A stretch of 64,000 nt of DNA. Origin: an uncultured Pirellula sp. (GTDB lineage Bacteria > Planctomycetota > Planctomycetia > Pirellulales > Pirellulaceae). Of this stretch, positions 57,290 through 64,000 are shown in pieces (position 1 is the first letter of the stretch; each line of letters opens with the position of its first letter). Below the pieces are notes generated by a model that was not told the origin of the DNA, ran no database searches, and saw only the letters and a list, made by a program, of their open reading frames with translations. The stretch is taken from contig CAITIE010000052.1 of the NCBI GenBank assembly GCA_903892355.1, positions 186,001-250,000 on the forward strand. The letters are read 5' to 3'. Position numbers and translations under genes: made by a program.

Positions 57290-59083
57290 TCAAGTATCGA
57301 CGCCGTTGTCTGCTGGCGCTGGTTTTTTCGCCGGTTTGTCTTCGACTTCTTTCTTTTCTCGCCAAGGCTTGTTCTCGCGATAGCTTTTCAGTTCCTGCTC
57401 CAACTGATCCGTTTGTTCGTTTTCCTCCTTGCGTCCCAATTCAACTGCTTTCTCGGACCATTCGATCGCCTTGTCGAATTGTTGGAGTTCCCCATAGGCG
57501 GCCGCAAGTGTGCTCAGGATGTGGGGTTTGGCATACTGCGTCAGCTCACACGCCTTGAGCGCCAACTCCAAAGCACGCTTGCCATTGCGAACGTTATCTT
57601 CGGGACTGGTCGAAAGCACCCACGACAGGTTATTCATGATCCCCGGTACATCATCTTCGTCCGACGGGATATTATCGATCGCGGATTCATAATCCGCGAT
57701 TGCATCGATGTGCCTTCCTAGCGAAAGCAAGATATCTCCTCGAAGCCTCAGAGTTTGCCAATCTTTGGAATCCGCTTTGAGCAATCGGTCTGCAATCCGA
57801 AGCGCTTTTTTGGGCCGATCATCCATTTGGTAAAAAGACCCTAATTGCAGCAGTAGCATTCGGTTGTCTGGATTGAGCTGCACAAGCCTTTCCAAATCCG
57901 TGATGGCATCAGCGAACCGTTTCTCCTGAATCGCAATGTCCATCCGAAGCAGCGCCAATTCGGGGAGATCAGGCCTTACCGATTCCAGTGTTTCCAAATC
58001 CTTTTTGGCTTGCTCCAGATCCTTCGTCGACAGTGCCGCTTTTGCTCGCGTTAGCACGGCATCGAGATTGCCCGCGTCCAGTTCCAGCGCTTTGGTGCAA
58101 TCGGCGATCGCCGATGCCAGCAGTGGCTTGTCATTTTTTGGAGCACCTTCCGCAAAATCCACGGATCCTCGCAAACTGTATAGCACACTTCGATCGGGGA
58201 ACTCCTCGATCTTCTTGGTCAAAAACGCACGTGCTTTTTCGAGTTCCTCCGACTGAATGTACAGCAACGCCATCCGTCGAATGGCATACTCATTCGATGG
58301 CGACGACTCCATGAATTTCTGAACGATCGCTTCCGCTTCCTCGTTGCGGCCCAAGGTGATCAAGGCCTCAACGCACTGTTGAACGGCCCGCTCATTCTGT
58401 GGACTGACTTCGATGGCCTTCATGAGGTCCTTGAGACGCAGATCCGCGTCCTGCCTCAGCACCGATTTCATGACCAAGACGTCGGACAATTTGTTTTTTG
58501 ATTCCGCTTCTTCGCCTTGGTTTTTCATCGCCTCCCCCAAAGCGACTTCGGCAGCGTCCAGAGATTCAATCCCCTTTGCAATTTCCTGGCGAACGATGTG
58601 GATACGAGCTTTTAGGATCAGTGCGTCGGGGAACGATGGATCTGCGTCTACGGCAATCTTGAGATCCTCCATGGCTTCGTTCGCAATTTTTGCCATGCGA
58701 TTGTTCGGGACTCGGCCGCCTGAAGCCTCTTCAATGGTGGATTGCGCTCTCTGGAATGCAGTCGTCGCGAGCATCTTTTTCGCAGCCGCTACATCGAACT
58801 CGTCCAGCCCCTGCTTCAATGCCGACTGACACAACTCGATCACCTTCGCGAGCGACTCACGAGAACTCTCGGTCACACGAATGCGGCTAGCTTTCTCGAA
58901 ATCCTCGGTTCCCGGGAACTCGTCATCGCCAGATTTCGCAGAACTATCCTTCGGCTCCGCCACCGCCGCAGGCTTTTCGTCCTGCGCCACCAATTGATCC
59001 AAATTCGAAATCGCGCCAAAGCAAAAGGGAACTACAATGGAGCATCGTGACAAATAGCATCGTGACCAAAATCGTCGCAGCAT
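57290..59083 (-). CDS. Exported tetratricopeptide-repeat protein
   Basis: A 597-residue protein with a leader (CSIVVPFCFGAISNL, cut near LVAQ) and an acidic linker. From about residue 60 to 560 it is a run of TPR-like helices: ALEDAIKVELD-type units such as AIADCTKALELDAGNLDAVL, AITDLERLVQLNPDNRMLLL, DAIADYESAIDNIPSDEDDV and DKAIEWSEKAVELGRK. Probably a scaffold in the cell envelope. I start it at ATG 59083; the longer frame to 59221 would overlap the divergent pseudouridine synthase gene. A 15-bp duplication (59041-59070) lies in the signal region and repeats SRC. Confidence 0.82.
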   Translation of the reverse strand: MLRRFWSRCYLSRCSIVVPFCFGAISNLDQLVAQDEKPAAVAEPKDSSAKSGDDEFPGTEDFEKASRIRVTESSRESLAKVIELCQSALKQGLDEFDVAAAKKMLATTAFQRAQSTIEEASGGRVPNNRMAKIANEAMEDLKIAVDADPSFPDALILKARIHIVRQEIAKGIESLDAAEVALGEAMKNQGEEAESKNKLSDVLVMKSVLRQDADLRLKDLMKAIEVSPQNERAVQQCVEALITLGRNEEAEAIVQKFMESSPSNEYAIRRMALLYIQSEELEKARAFLTKKIEEFPDRSVLYSLRGSVDFAEGAPKNDKPLLASAIADCTKALELDAGNLDAVLTRAKAALSTKDLEQAKKDLETLESVRPDLPELALLRMDIAIQEKRFADAITDLERLVQLNPDNRMLLLQLGSFYQMDDRPKKALRIADRLLKADSKDWQTLRLRGDILLSLGRHIDAIADYESAIDNIPSDEDDVPGIMNNLSWVLSTSPEDNVRNGKRALELALKACELTQYAKPHILSTLAAAYGELQQFDKAIEWSEKAVELGRKEENEQTDQLEQELKSYRENKPWREKKEVEDKPAKKPAPADNGVDT

Positions 59084-59196
59084 GGTTTGACTCGTCGAAC
59101 ACAAGTTAAAAAATCGTCCCTGAATCGCTCCATTGTAGCGGTATGTCCATATCGCGGGTACGGCGGGCATGTCAGGATCCTCTACACTATCAACGC

Positions 59197-60333
59197 ATGA
59201 GTAAACGAGAAAAGCCACCATTTCAGTTGATGCATCTCGAGCCGTCCGACGACGGTTCCGTTCTCGAACGCGCCTTGAAAAAACGCTTGACCGATTGGAG
59301 CTGGGGTGAGATTCGCGACGCGATCCGACGCCGCCGAGTTCAGGTGAATGGGAACTTGTGCATGGATTTGCAACGAAAAGTGAACGCTCGGGACGTAATC
59401 AAGCTTTGGAACGAATCCCTTCCAAAACCGGTCGAAGCCTCCGATATTCGGATCGTCTATGTGGATGATTTCTTGGTGGTGGTCGAAAAACCGGCTGGAA
59501 TCACGAGCGTTCGACACTTCGAGGAACGCAATCTTTCTCGGAAACGGAGGCAGTTGCAACCCACGTTCGAGGAACTGATCCCCGATGCGTTGATGCATCA
59601 TTTTCAGTCCCAGCGCAGCAGAGATTCCAGCAGCAGAGATTCCAGCAGCAGAGATTCCAGCGAAGGCAATCACCGGCAGGATGCCTTCCGTGAACGGCCC
59701 CAACGGGTTCGGGATCCTCGCTCCCATCGGGCCGATGCGCAGAAGAGCTTGGAGGCTTTGCGCAAGCGTTACTCGGTCATCGCCGTCCACCGTTTGGACC
59801 GAGACACGAGCGGCTTGATGATTTTTGCCAGAACGCAGAGCATCGCCCAATCTCTCGGTAAAGCCTTCAAAAACCATCGTGTTGTTCGCAAATACCACGC
59901 GGTCGTTCACAGCCATCCGGCAGAACAAACCTTCGACTCCATCTTGGTTCGAGATCGGGGCGACGGCCACCGGGGGAGCAAACCTGCCGATCGGGGTGAT
60001 GATCCTACCGAACAACGGGCCATCACTCACGTTCGCCCCATCGAGAAGATCGGCGAGTACTCCCTTATCGAATGCCAACTGGAAACAGGACGAACTCACC
60101 AGATCCGAATCCATTTATCGGAAGCTGGACACCTGCTCTGCGGAGATGCGATCTACTGCCGAAATCGCGAGGGAATAACGACACCGGACAAGAGCAATGC
60201 GCCCAGGCAAGCACTTCACAGCGCGACTCTTGCCTTCGATCATCCGATCACCGGCGCCAAACTCAGTTTTAAGATGCCTTGGCCTGCAGACCTACACCGA
60301 TGGCTCACTCAATTGCGAGCGGAGTCCCAGTGA
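59197..60333 (+). CDS. RluA-family pseudouridine synthase
   Basis: Isomerises uridine to pseudouridine in rRNA or tRNA. The 379-residue protein has an N-terminal S4-like domain (LERALKKRLTDWSWGEIRDA, RRRVQVNG), VYVDDFLVVVEKPAGI, then the catalytic HRLDRDTSGLMIFA with Asp201, RKYHAVVHSHP and the closing ECQLETGRTHQIRIHLSEAGHLLCGD (in parts). Between the entry strand and the catalytic Asp is an insertion of about 60 residues including an SSRD repeat (141-155), from a perfect 15-bp triplication. Target site cannot be read from sequence. Confidence 0.9.
   Translation: MSKREKPPFQLMHLEPSDDGSVLERALKKRLTDWSWGEIRDAIRRRRVQVNGNLCMDLQRKVNARDVIKLWNESLPKPVEASDIRIVYVDDFLVVVEKPAGITSVRHFEERNLSRKRRQLQPTFEELIPDALMHHFQSQRSRDSSSRDSSSRDSSEGNHRQDAFRERPQRVRDPRSHRADAQKSLEALRKRYSVIAVHRLDRDTSGLMIFARTQSIAQSLGKAFKNHRVVRKYHAVVHSHPAEQTFDSILVRDRGDGHRGSKPADRGDDPTEQRAITHVRPIEKIGEYSLIECQLETGRTHQIRIHLSEAGHLLCGDAIYCRNREGITTPDKSNAPRQALHSATLAFDHPITGAKLSFKMPWPADLHRWLTQLRAESQ
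59617..59661 (+). repeat. Three perfect 15-bp tandem copies inside the pseudouridine synthase
   Basis: AGCAGAGATTCCAGC occurs exactly at 59617-59631, 59632-59646 and 59647-59661, coding for SRDSS three times. In frame, in a linker of the enzyme. Identity of the copies suggests recent expansion. Confidence 0.95.
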
Positions 60334-60359
60334 TGGACCGAGAATCGGCTGCCAATTGC

Positions 60360-61106
60360 TTAATCGGCTGCCGATGGCTTCGATTCCAATAGATCTTTTC
60401 GTCGCTCGCGCGTTCGCATTTCGGATTGCTCTGCTCTCCACTGAGCGATACGACCGTGATCTCCACTGGTCAGTACCTCGGGTACCTTGAGCCCCCGAAA
60501 CTCAACAGGTCGCGTGTATTGTGGAAACTCCAACAACCTGTTTCCACGAGAAAAAGAATCATCCCAACTGCTTTGTTCATCCCCCAGGACACCGGGAATC
60601 ATCCTGATAGTCGAATCGACCACCACCATCGCCGCGACTTCGCCCCCATTGAGTACGAAATCTCCAATACTGAGCTCGAGCGGGTTTAAGAGTTCAATCA
60701 CCCGATGATCAAACCCCTCGTAACGCCCGCACAGCAGAATTAATCGACCGAGTGGAGCCAGCTGCTCGACGCGAGGCTGGCCGAGCCGCTCACCTTGTGG
60801 GGTTAAAAGAATCACTGTCGCCGGGCGCGGATCCATAGCGACCACTGCTTCCACACATCGCATCACCGGCTCGACACAGATCAACATGCCCGGGCCACCA
60901 CCGTAGGGACGATCGTCCACTTTGTGATGCTTCAAGTCCACCGACCAATCTCTCAGGTTGTGTACGTGGATCTCCACCAACCCCTTTTCGATCGCTTTCG
61001 CGAGGAGACTCTGCGTCAGATATCCCGAGAAAATCTCCGGGAATAAAGTAACGATATCAAAGCGTAACGTTGGGCCAAAGGGAACGGGCGTGCTTTGGCT
61101 ATGCAT
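60360..61106 (-). CDS. trmD: tRNA (guanine-N1)-methyltransferase
   Basis: Methylates G37 of tRNAs with G at position 36, preventing frameshifts. The 248-residue protein has FDIVTLFPEIFSGYL at the N-terminus, KVDDRPYGGGPGMLICVEP, ILLCGRYEGFDHRV and LSIGDFVLNGGEVAAMVVVDS, the trefoil-knot SAM site. It belongs to the minus-strand group ffh-rpsP-trmD. The usual neighbours rimM and rplS are missing at this place: a 206-base repeat-bearing gap separates it from rpsP, and downstream is a convergent pseudouridine synthase. Confidence 0.96.
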   Translation of the reverse strand: MHSQSTPVPFGPTLRFDIVTLFPEIFSGYLTQSLLAKAIEKGLVEIHVHNLRDWSVDLKHHKVDDRPYGGGPGMLICVEPVMRCVEAVVAMDPRPATVILLTPQGERLGQPRVEQLAPLGRLILLCGRYEGFDHRVIELLNPLELSIGDFVLNGGEVAAMVVVDSTIRMIPGVLGDEQSSWDDSFSRGNRLLEFPQYTRPVEFRGLKVPEVLTSGDHGRIAQWRAEQSEMRTRERRKDLLESKPSAAD

Positions 61107-61115
61107 GATGCCGCC

Positions 61116-61262
61116 TCACGATTGGTGTTGCAAAGAACAATGCTTGTTTCCAAGAACAGCAAACGTGCCAAAGAGAGTGGCGGCAGCACTCGCTACCGCC
61201 AAACAGACAGGGCCCAAACTCACAGGGCCCAAACTCACAGGGCCCAAACTCACAGGGCCCAT
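61116..61262 (-). CDS. Speculative 48-residue membrane peptide between rpsP and trmD
   Basis: A minus-strand frame from ATG 61262 to TGA 61116 reads MGPVSLGPVSLGPVSLGP, formed by the 15-bp repeat, then a 20-residue hydrophobic stretch (VCLAVASAAATLFGTFAVLG) and a polar tail. It lies exactly in the gap where rimM would be, on the same strand as rpsP and trmD. It has no clear ribosome site. The frame also extends upstream through GTG codons. This is a candidate only; the repeat may alone create the open frame. Confidence 0.2.
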   Translation of the reverse strand: MGPVSLGPVSLGPVSLGPVCLAVASAAATLFGTFAVLGNKHCSLQHQS

Positions 61263-61283
61263 ACTCACAGGCCCCGGACTCAC
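61209..61283. repeat. Five tandem copies of a 15-bp unit between rpsP and trmD
   Basis: AGGGCCCAAACTCAC is repeated exactly at 61209-61223, 61224-61238 and 61239-61253, with one change in 61254-61268 and several in 61269-61283. Each unit contains the palindrome GGGCCC. The array lies in the transcript between two translation-related genes, and drift at one end suggests growth by slippage. Confidence 0.95.
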
Positions 61284-61312
61284 ACAGCGTTTGAAAACCG
61301 GAGACGCTTCGA

Positions 61313-61639
61313 CTAGGAAGCTGCCTCAGCTGGTTGTGCGGGGGCGCGTCCCAATCGTCCAAGGGCTTCTTGTTGCTTGGCAATGTGAGTGCCATTGGTG
61401 CCATACTTTTTGATGAGCACATGGACGTTTTCACTCGGTTGAGCGCCAACGCTGAGCCAGTAGTCAATTCGATCCCCTTTGAGGATCGCGCGAGCATCGG
61501 TCTCTCGGCACATTGGGTCGTAATGGCCCAGTTCTTCGAGAACACGGCCATCGCGAGGGCTGCGCTGATCGATTGCACACAAACGATAAAAGGGACGATT
61601 CTTACGTCCCAGTCGCTTCATTCGGATACGTACCGCCAC
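61313..61639 (-). CDS. rpsP: 30S ribosomal protein S16
   Basis: A 108-residue ribosomal protein of the small subunit. It starts MAVRIRMKRLGRKNRPFYRL and contains GRVLEELGHYDPM and LKGDRIDYWLSVGAQPSENV, the standard S16 sequence. A C-terminal tail rich in Ala/Pro (about 90-108) makes it longer than typical 80-90-residue forms. It follows ffh by 95 bases on the same strand and precedes trmD, though without rimM. Confidence 0.97.
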   Translation of the reverse strand: MAVRIRMKRLGRKNRPFYRLCAIDQRSPRDGRVLEELGHYDPMCRETDARAILKGDRIDYWLSVGAQPSENVHVLIKKYGTNGTHIAKQQEALGRLGRAPAQPAEAAS

Positions 61640-61734
61640 AGATCATTCTCCAACAATTTAACGGGGTTCAAGGGCCAAGATGATAACGTTCGGAACGTTG
61701 GCTGGGGAGTCTCATTTTCGAAAAATGTGGCTCA

Positions 61735-63207
61735 CTACCCTCGTTTCTTTTTTCTCAAGAGCTTTTCCCGCTCCTTGAGCAGCTTTTCCCGCTCCTTGGG
61801 GGTCAACCGTTTTCCTGTATTTCCTTTGATTTTCATCCCTCCAAGCGGATTGAAGGGGTCATTTGCCATCATTCCCTGCATCTGCTGAAGCATTTTCATT
61901 TTGTCACTGGTGGAACCAGCGGTCGCCATCTGCAGCATCGGCCCAATCATATCAAATTGTTTAATGAGGTCGGAAACCTGATTGGGCTGAACACCGCACC
62001 CAGCGGCGATCCGGTTACGCCGCGAGGTATCGATCAACTTGGGATTCCGGCGTTCGTTGGGAGTCATCGAATCGACGATCCCGGTCAAACGGCTCATTTC
62101 CTTTTCATTGTCAACATTCCCCATGATTTTCGAGAGTTCGCCCATGCCCGGCATGAGGGACAACATCTTTGTCATGAGCCCAGGTTTTCGGAGCTTTTGC
62201 ATCATGTCTCGGAAGTCACCCAAGGTAAAAACCCCTTTGGACATCCGTTCTTCGATGGCTTTCCTCTCCCGCTCATCGATCATCCGGTGGGCTTCTCGAG
62301 CCACTTCGACAATGTCACCCATCGAGAGGATACGACTCGCCATCCCTTCTGGGCGGAACGGTTCGAGGGCATCCATGTGCTCACCGGTACCGATAAATTT
62401 GATCGGAACCGACGTAACTGCTTTGACACTGAGCAGAGCGCCGCCGCGGGCGTCTCCATCGAGTTTGGTCATTATGACGCCGTCGAGGCTCAGCGCGTCG
62501 TTGAACGCCTTGGCACTGTTCACCGCATCCTGACCAGTCATCCCGTCCACGACCAGCAACACCTGATTGGGGTTGATTTGCCGATCGATTTGCTTGAGTT
62601 GCTCCATCAATTCCGCGTCGATGGCGAGCCGCCCCGCGGTGTCCAAGATGACGACATCGGCATGAGCAGACTTGGCGGCTGCGATCCCTTCACGGCAAAC
62701 CGAGACCGGGTCCGTGGCTCCTTCCTTGCTAAACACGCCAACACCGAGCTGCTTGCCTAAAACATGAAGCTGCTCAATAGCTGCAGGGCGTTGCAGGTCG
62801 GCTGCGATCAGAAACGGCTTGAGCTTCTGCTCCTTAATTACAACGGCTAATTTTCCGCAGGTTGTGGTTTTCCCGGCACCTTGGAGGCCGCACATCATGA
62901 TCGTGGTCATCTCCCCTCGTCGGAGAGCCAACGCGTTGTCGACCGGACCGAGGAGATTGACGAGTTCCTCGAAGACAATCTTGATGAACTCTTCGTGCGG
63001 GCGGAGGGAGAGAAGGACGCGTCGGCCTTCCGCAGCTTCGGAAACGTCCGCTACGAATTTGCGAACGACATCGATGTTGACGTCCGCCTCGACGAGGGAT
63101 CGCTCGACCATAGCGATCCCGTCCCGCATGTTGGCTTCGGTGAGCTTTCCCTTCCCTTGAAGGGACTTGAATGCAGAAAGTAGGCCGTCTTGAAGGGACT
63201 GAAACAT
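61735..63207 (-). CDS. ffh: Signal recognition particle protein Ffh
   Basis: SRP54-type GTPase that binds signal sequences on ribosomes with 4.5S RNA. The 490-residue protein has the N domain, the G domain with GLQGAGKTT (107-115), VVILDTAGRLAID, LVVDGMTGQDAVN and TKLDGDARGGALLSV, and the Met-rich M domain (MIGPMLQMATAGSTSDKMKMLQQMQGMM, in parts). Length and order are typical; the C-terminus has a duplicated EREKLLK coded by a 21-bp repeat at 61760-61801. It heads the minus-strand group with rpsP and trmD. Confidence 0.97.
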   Translation of the reverse strand: MFQSLQDGLLSAFKSLQGKGKLTEANMRDGIAMVERSLVEADVNIDVVRKFVADVSEAAEGRRVLLSLRPHEEFIKIVFEELVNLLGPVDNALALRRGEMTTIMMCGLQGAGKTTTCGKLAVVIKEQKLKPFLIAADLQRPAAIEQLHVLGKQLGVGVFSKEGATDPVSVCREGIAAAKSAHADVVILDTAGRLAIDAELMEQLKQIDRQINPNQVLLVVDGMTGQDAVNSAKAFNDALSLDGVIMTKLDGDARGGALLSVKAVTSVPIKFIGTGEHMDALEPFRPEGMASRILSMGDIVEVAREAHRMIDERERKAIEERMSKGVFTLGDFRDMMQKLRKPGLMTKMLSLMPGMGELSKIMGNVDNEKEMSRLTGIVDSMTPNERRNPKLIDTSRRNRIAAGCGVQPNQVSDLIKQFDMIGPMLQMATAGSTSDKMKMLQQMQGMMANDPFNPLGGMKIKGNTGKRLTPKEREKLLKEREKLLRKKKRG

Positions 63208-63591
63208 GGCTCAGGTCGAGAATTAAGGAAATTTTGGGCCGGTTACAACGCCGTGCTGGGACGCTACGGAGAATCTATCGTCGCCGAGGCGATGGGAGAA
63301 GTGTTTTTCCAACGATTCATTGGTCATTATCCCCTCAAGGGCTTCTTCGGGGAACTTTTAACGGCCGAACTCCCTCCAATGCCTCGCGTTGCATTGTATC
63401 GCCAATTCCGGATTTGTCGGCCTGCGGAACCGCAGATTGAGCGCGGAGAACCCTCTGAGCCCAACCAAGTCGCGAGATCCGGCTAGGCATTCGTTGCAAA
63501 GCGTTCGGGTCGAATTAGACTCGAAATTGCGTCTCTCCATTTGGGCGCAGCCCTTTTTTGCCCCTGATTTGGCTCTTTAAGAGGTTCCTCG
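63208..63591. other. Divergent gap before the giant exported protein gene
   Basis: 384 bases upstream of both ffh and the exported protein gene. A short G/C hairpin with a T tract (GGGCGCAGCCC then TTTTTT, 63543-63559) lies 32 bases before the next start; on the plus strand it resembles a weak terminator or an attenuator. A plus frame from TTG 63190 to 63486 is open but shows no family character and overlaps ffh. Confidence 0.4.
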
Positions 63592-64000
63592 ATGACCACC
63601 TTTGGTTTTGGAAGTGGGTCTTCCGCCAACAATCGAACTCGTAAGGATCGTGAAAAGATCCGCAAGAAGCAACTTGTTCGTCGTTCGATGTTGGAATCGC
63701 TCGAAACCCGTAATTTGATGACCACTGGTCCTCTATTGGCCGGTGTTCAGCCAAACGAGGGCTCGGTTATCGCATTAGGGGCGACCAATACGCCAACGGT
63801 GCTGAATGTCAGCCCGAGGGAGTTGTTGCTGCGCTTCGATGACTCTTCGTCCATCGACGCAAACAGCTTGACCGGGATCCAGATCAAACGAGCGGGTGCC
63901 GACGGCGTCCTCAGCGCTGCCTACCTGACCACCGATCTCGGTACGAACGGTTTGGCCGTAGTTGATTTCAGCGCATCGCTCCCTGGGCAACAAGGAAATG
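63592..64000 (+). CDS. N-terminus of a large exported planctomycete protein (runs off window)
   Basis: The frame starts at ATG 63592 (AGAGG upstream at 63580-63584) and is open to the edge, giving 136 residues. The N-terminus has a basic stretch (RTRKDREKIRKKQLVRRSML) followed by ESLETRNLMTTGPLLAG. This basic region plus LE.LE.R.L is the N-terminal motif seen on very large exported/surface proteins of planctomycetes, which often contain cadherin, dockerin or Calx-beta-like repeats. The following part has a beta-rich look (FDDSSSIDANSLTGIQIKR) as in Ig-like or SdrD-type repeats. The rest of the protein lies outside the window. Confidence 0.8.
   Translation, partial: MTTFGFGSGSSANNRTRKDREKIRKKQLVRRSMLESLETRNLMTTGPLLAGVQPNEGSVIALGATNTPTVLNVSPRELLLRFDDSSSIDANSLTGIQIKRAGADGVLSAAYLTTDLGTNGLAVVDFSASLPGQQGN

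Noticed and set aside
59182-60114. Minus-strand frame opposite the pseudouridine synthase (310 codons)
   Set aside because: The plus strand encodes the RluA catalytic motif and S4 domain; the mirror frame has none.
61209-61283. Repeat array considered as a CRISPR
   Set aside because: The 15-bp units are directly adjacent without spacers, and no cas gene is near.
63190-63486. Plus-strand open frame of 98 codons before the giant exported protein gene
   Set aside because: It starts at a TTG within ffh, has no ribosome site, and the translation shows no domain, signal peptide or conserved character.

Overview
The window reads as chromosome of a planctomycete, most likely in or near the order Pirellulales. 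The evidence is the gene families: a PSCyt1/DUF1549/DUF1553 cytochrome protein paired with a DUF1501 protein (4166-8271), a DUF1559 pilin-like protein (53909-54982), a very large PVC-type dehydrogenase with a C-terminal haem motif (37530-41705), a Cys/Lys-rich exported protein (51928-52494), and a giant exported protein starting at 63592 with the LE.LE.R-type N-terminal motif of planctomycetes. Base composition is moderate GC throughout. I saw no insertion sequence, prophage, CRISPR array, rRNA or tRNA. Gene density is high, strands alternate often and operons are short.

Layout. 1-1541: minus-strand group with an unfinished membrane protein, yacG and a hypothetical. 1679-9212: plus-strand exported proteins, including a lipoprotein and the PSD1/DUF1501 pair. 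9307-14842: minus-strand membrane protein, prolyl oligopeptidase, exported endonuclease/phosphatase-fold protein, small helical protein and exported sugar-isomerase-like TIM barrel. 15208-22562: metabolism, with a Thermus-type isocitrate dehydrogenase, an APH-fold kinase with altered motif, nadC, a PPK2 polyphosphate kinase overlapping moaE, and a convergent Ppx/GppA phosphatase. 22657-26414: divergent efflux genes (GAF-HlyD adaptor and TolC lipoprotein) around an intergenic region with two perfect inverted repeats. 26426-30087: minus-strand lysS-ychF-ygfZ. 30266-35154: rarA, panB, a hypothetical and an aldehyde dehydrogenase that ends in a strong intrinsic terminator. 35273-41705: a haem-less PSD1-like/LamG protein and the PVC dehydrogenase.

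41912-49768 is a minus-strand run: glycosyltransferase, yidD, a lone ABC ATPase, ligA, an excisionase-type HTH fused to a receiver domain, and an LptF/LptG permease. 50183-53165 carries a phosphate-selective-type porin split by an in-frame TGA, the Cys-rich exported protein and an HD protein. 53329-57265 holds a lipoprotein, the DUF1559 protein, a small non-RD Ser/Thr kinase and a methyltransferase-like protein. 57290-63207 holds a TPR protein, an RluA pseudouridine synthase, and the minus-strand ffh-rpsP-trmD group, where rimM is absent and a 15-bp tandem repeat sits between rpsP and trmD. The giant exported protein runs off the right edge.

The clearest unexplained pattern is an abundance of short tandem duplications (mostly 14-18 bp units, 2-5 copies). 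Those inside genes have units divisible by three, while several intergenic ones do not. Other points worth checking are the porin TGA, the paired inverted repeats before the TolC gene, a terminator lying where the next gene would otherwise be thought to begin, and the HTH-receiver fusion. I found no single convincing new multi-gene system; these are leads, and most gene functions here are ordinary.
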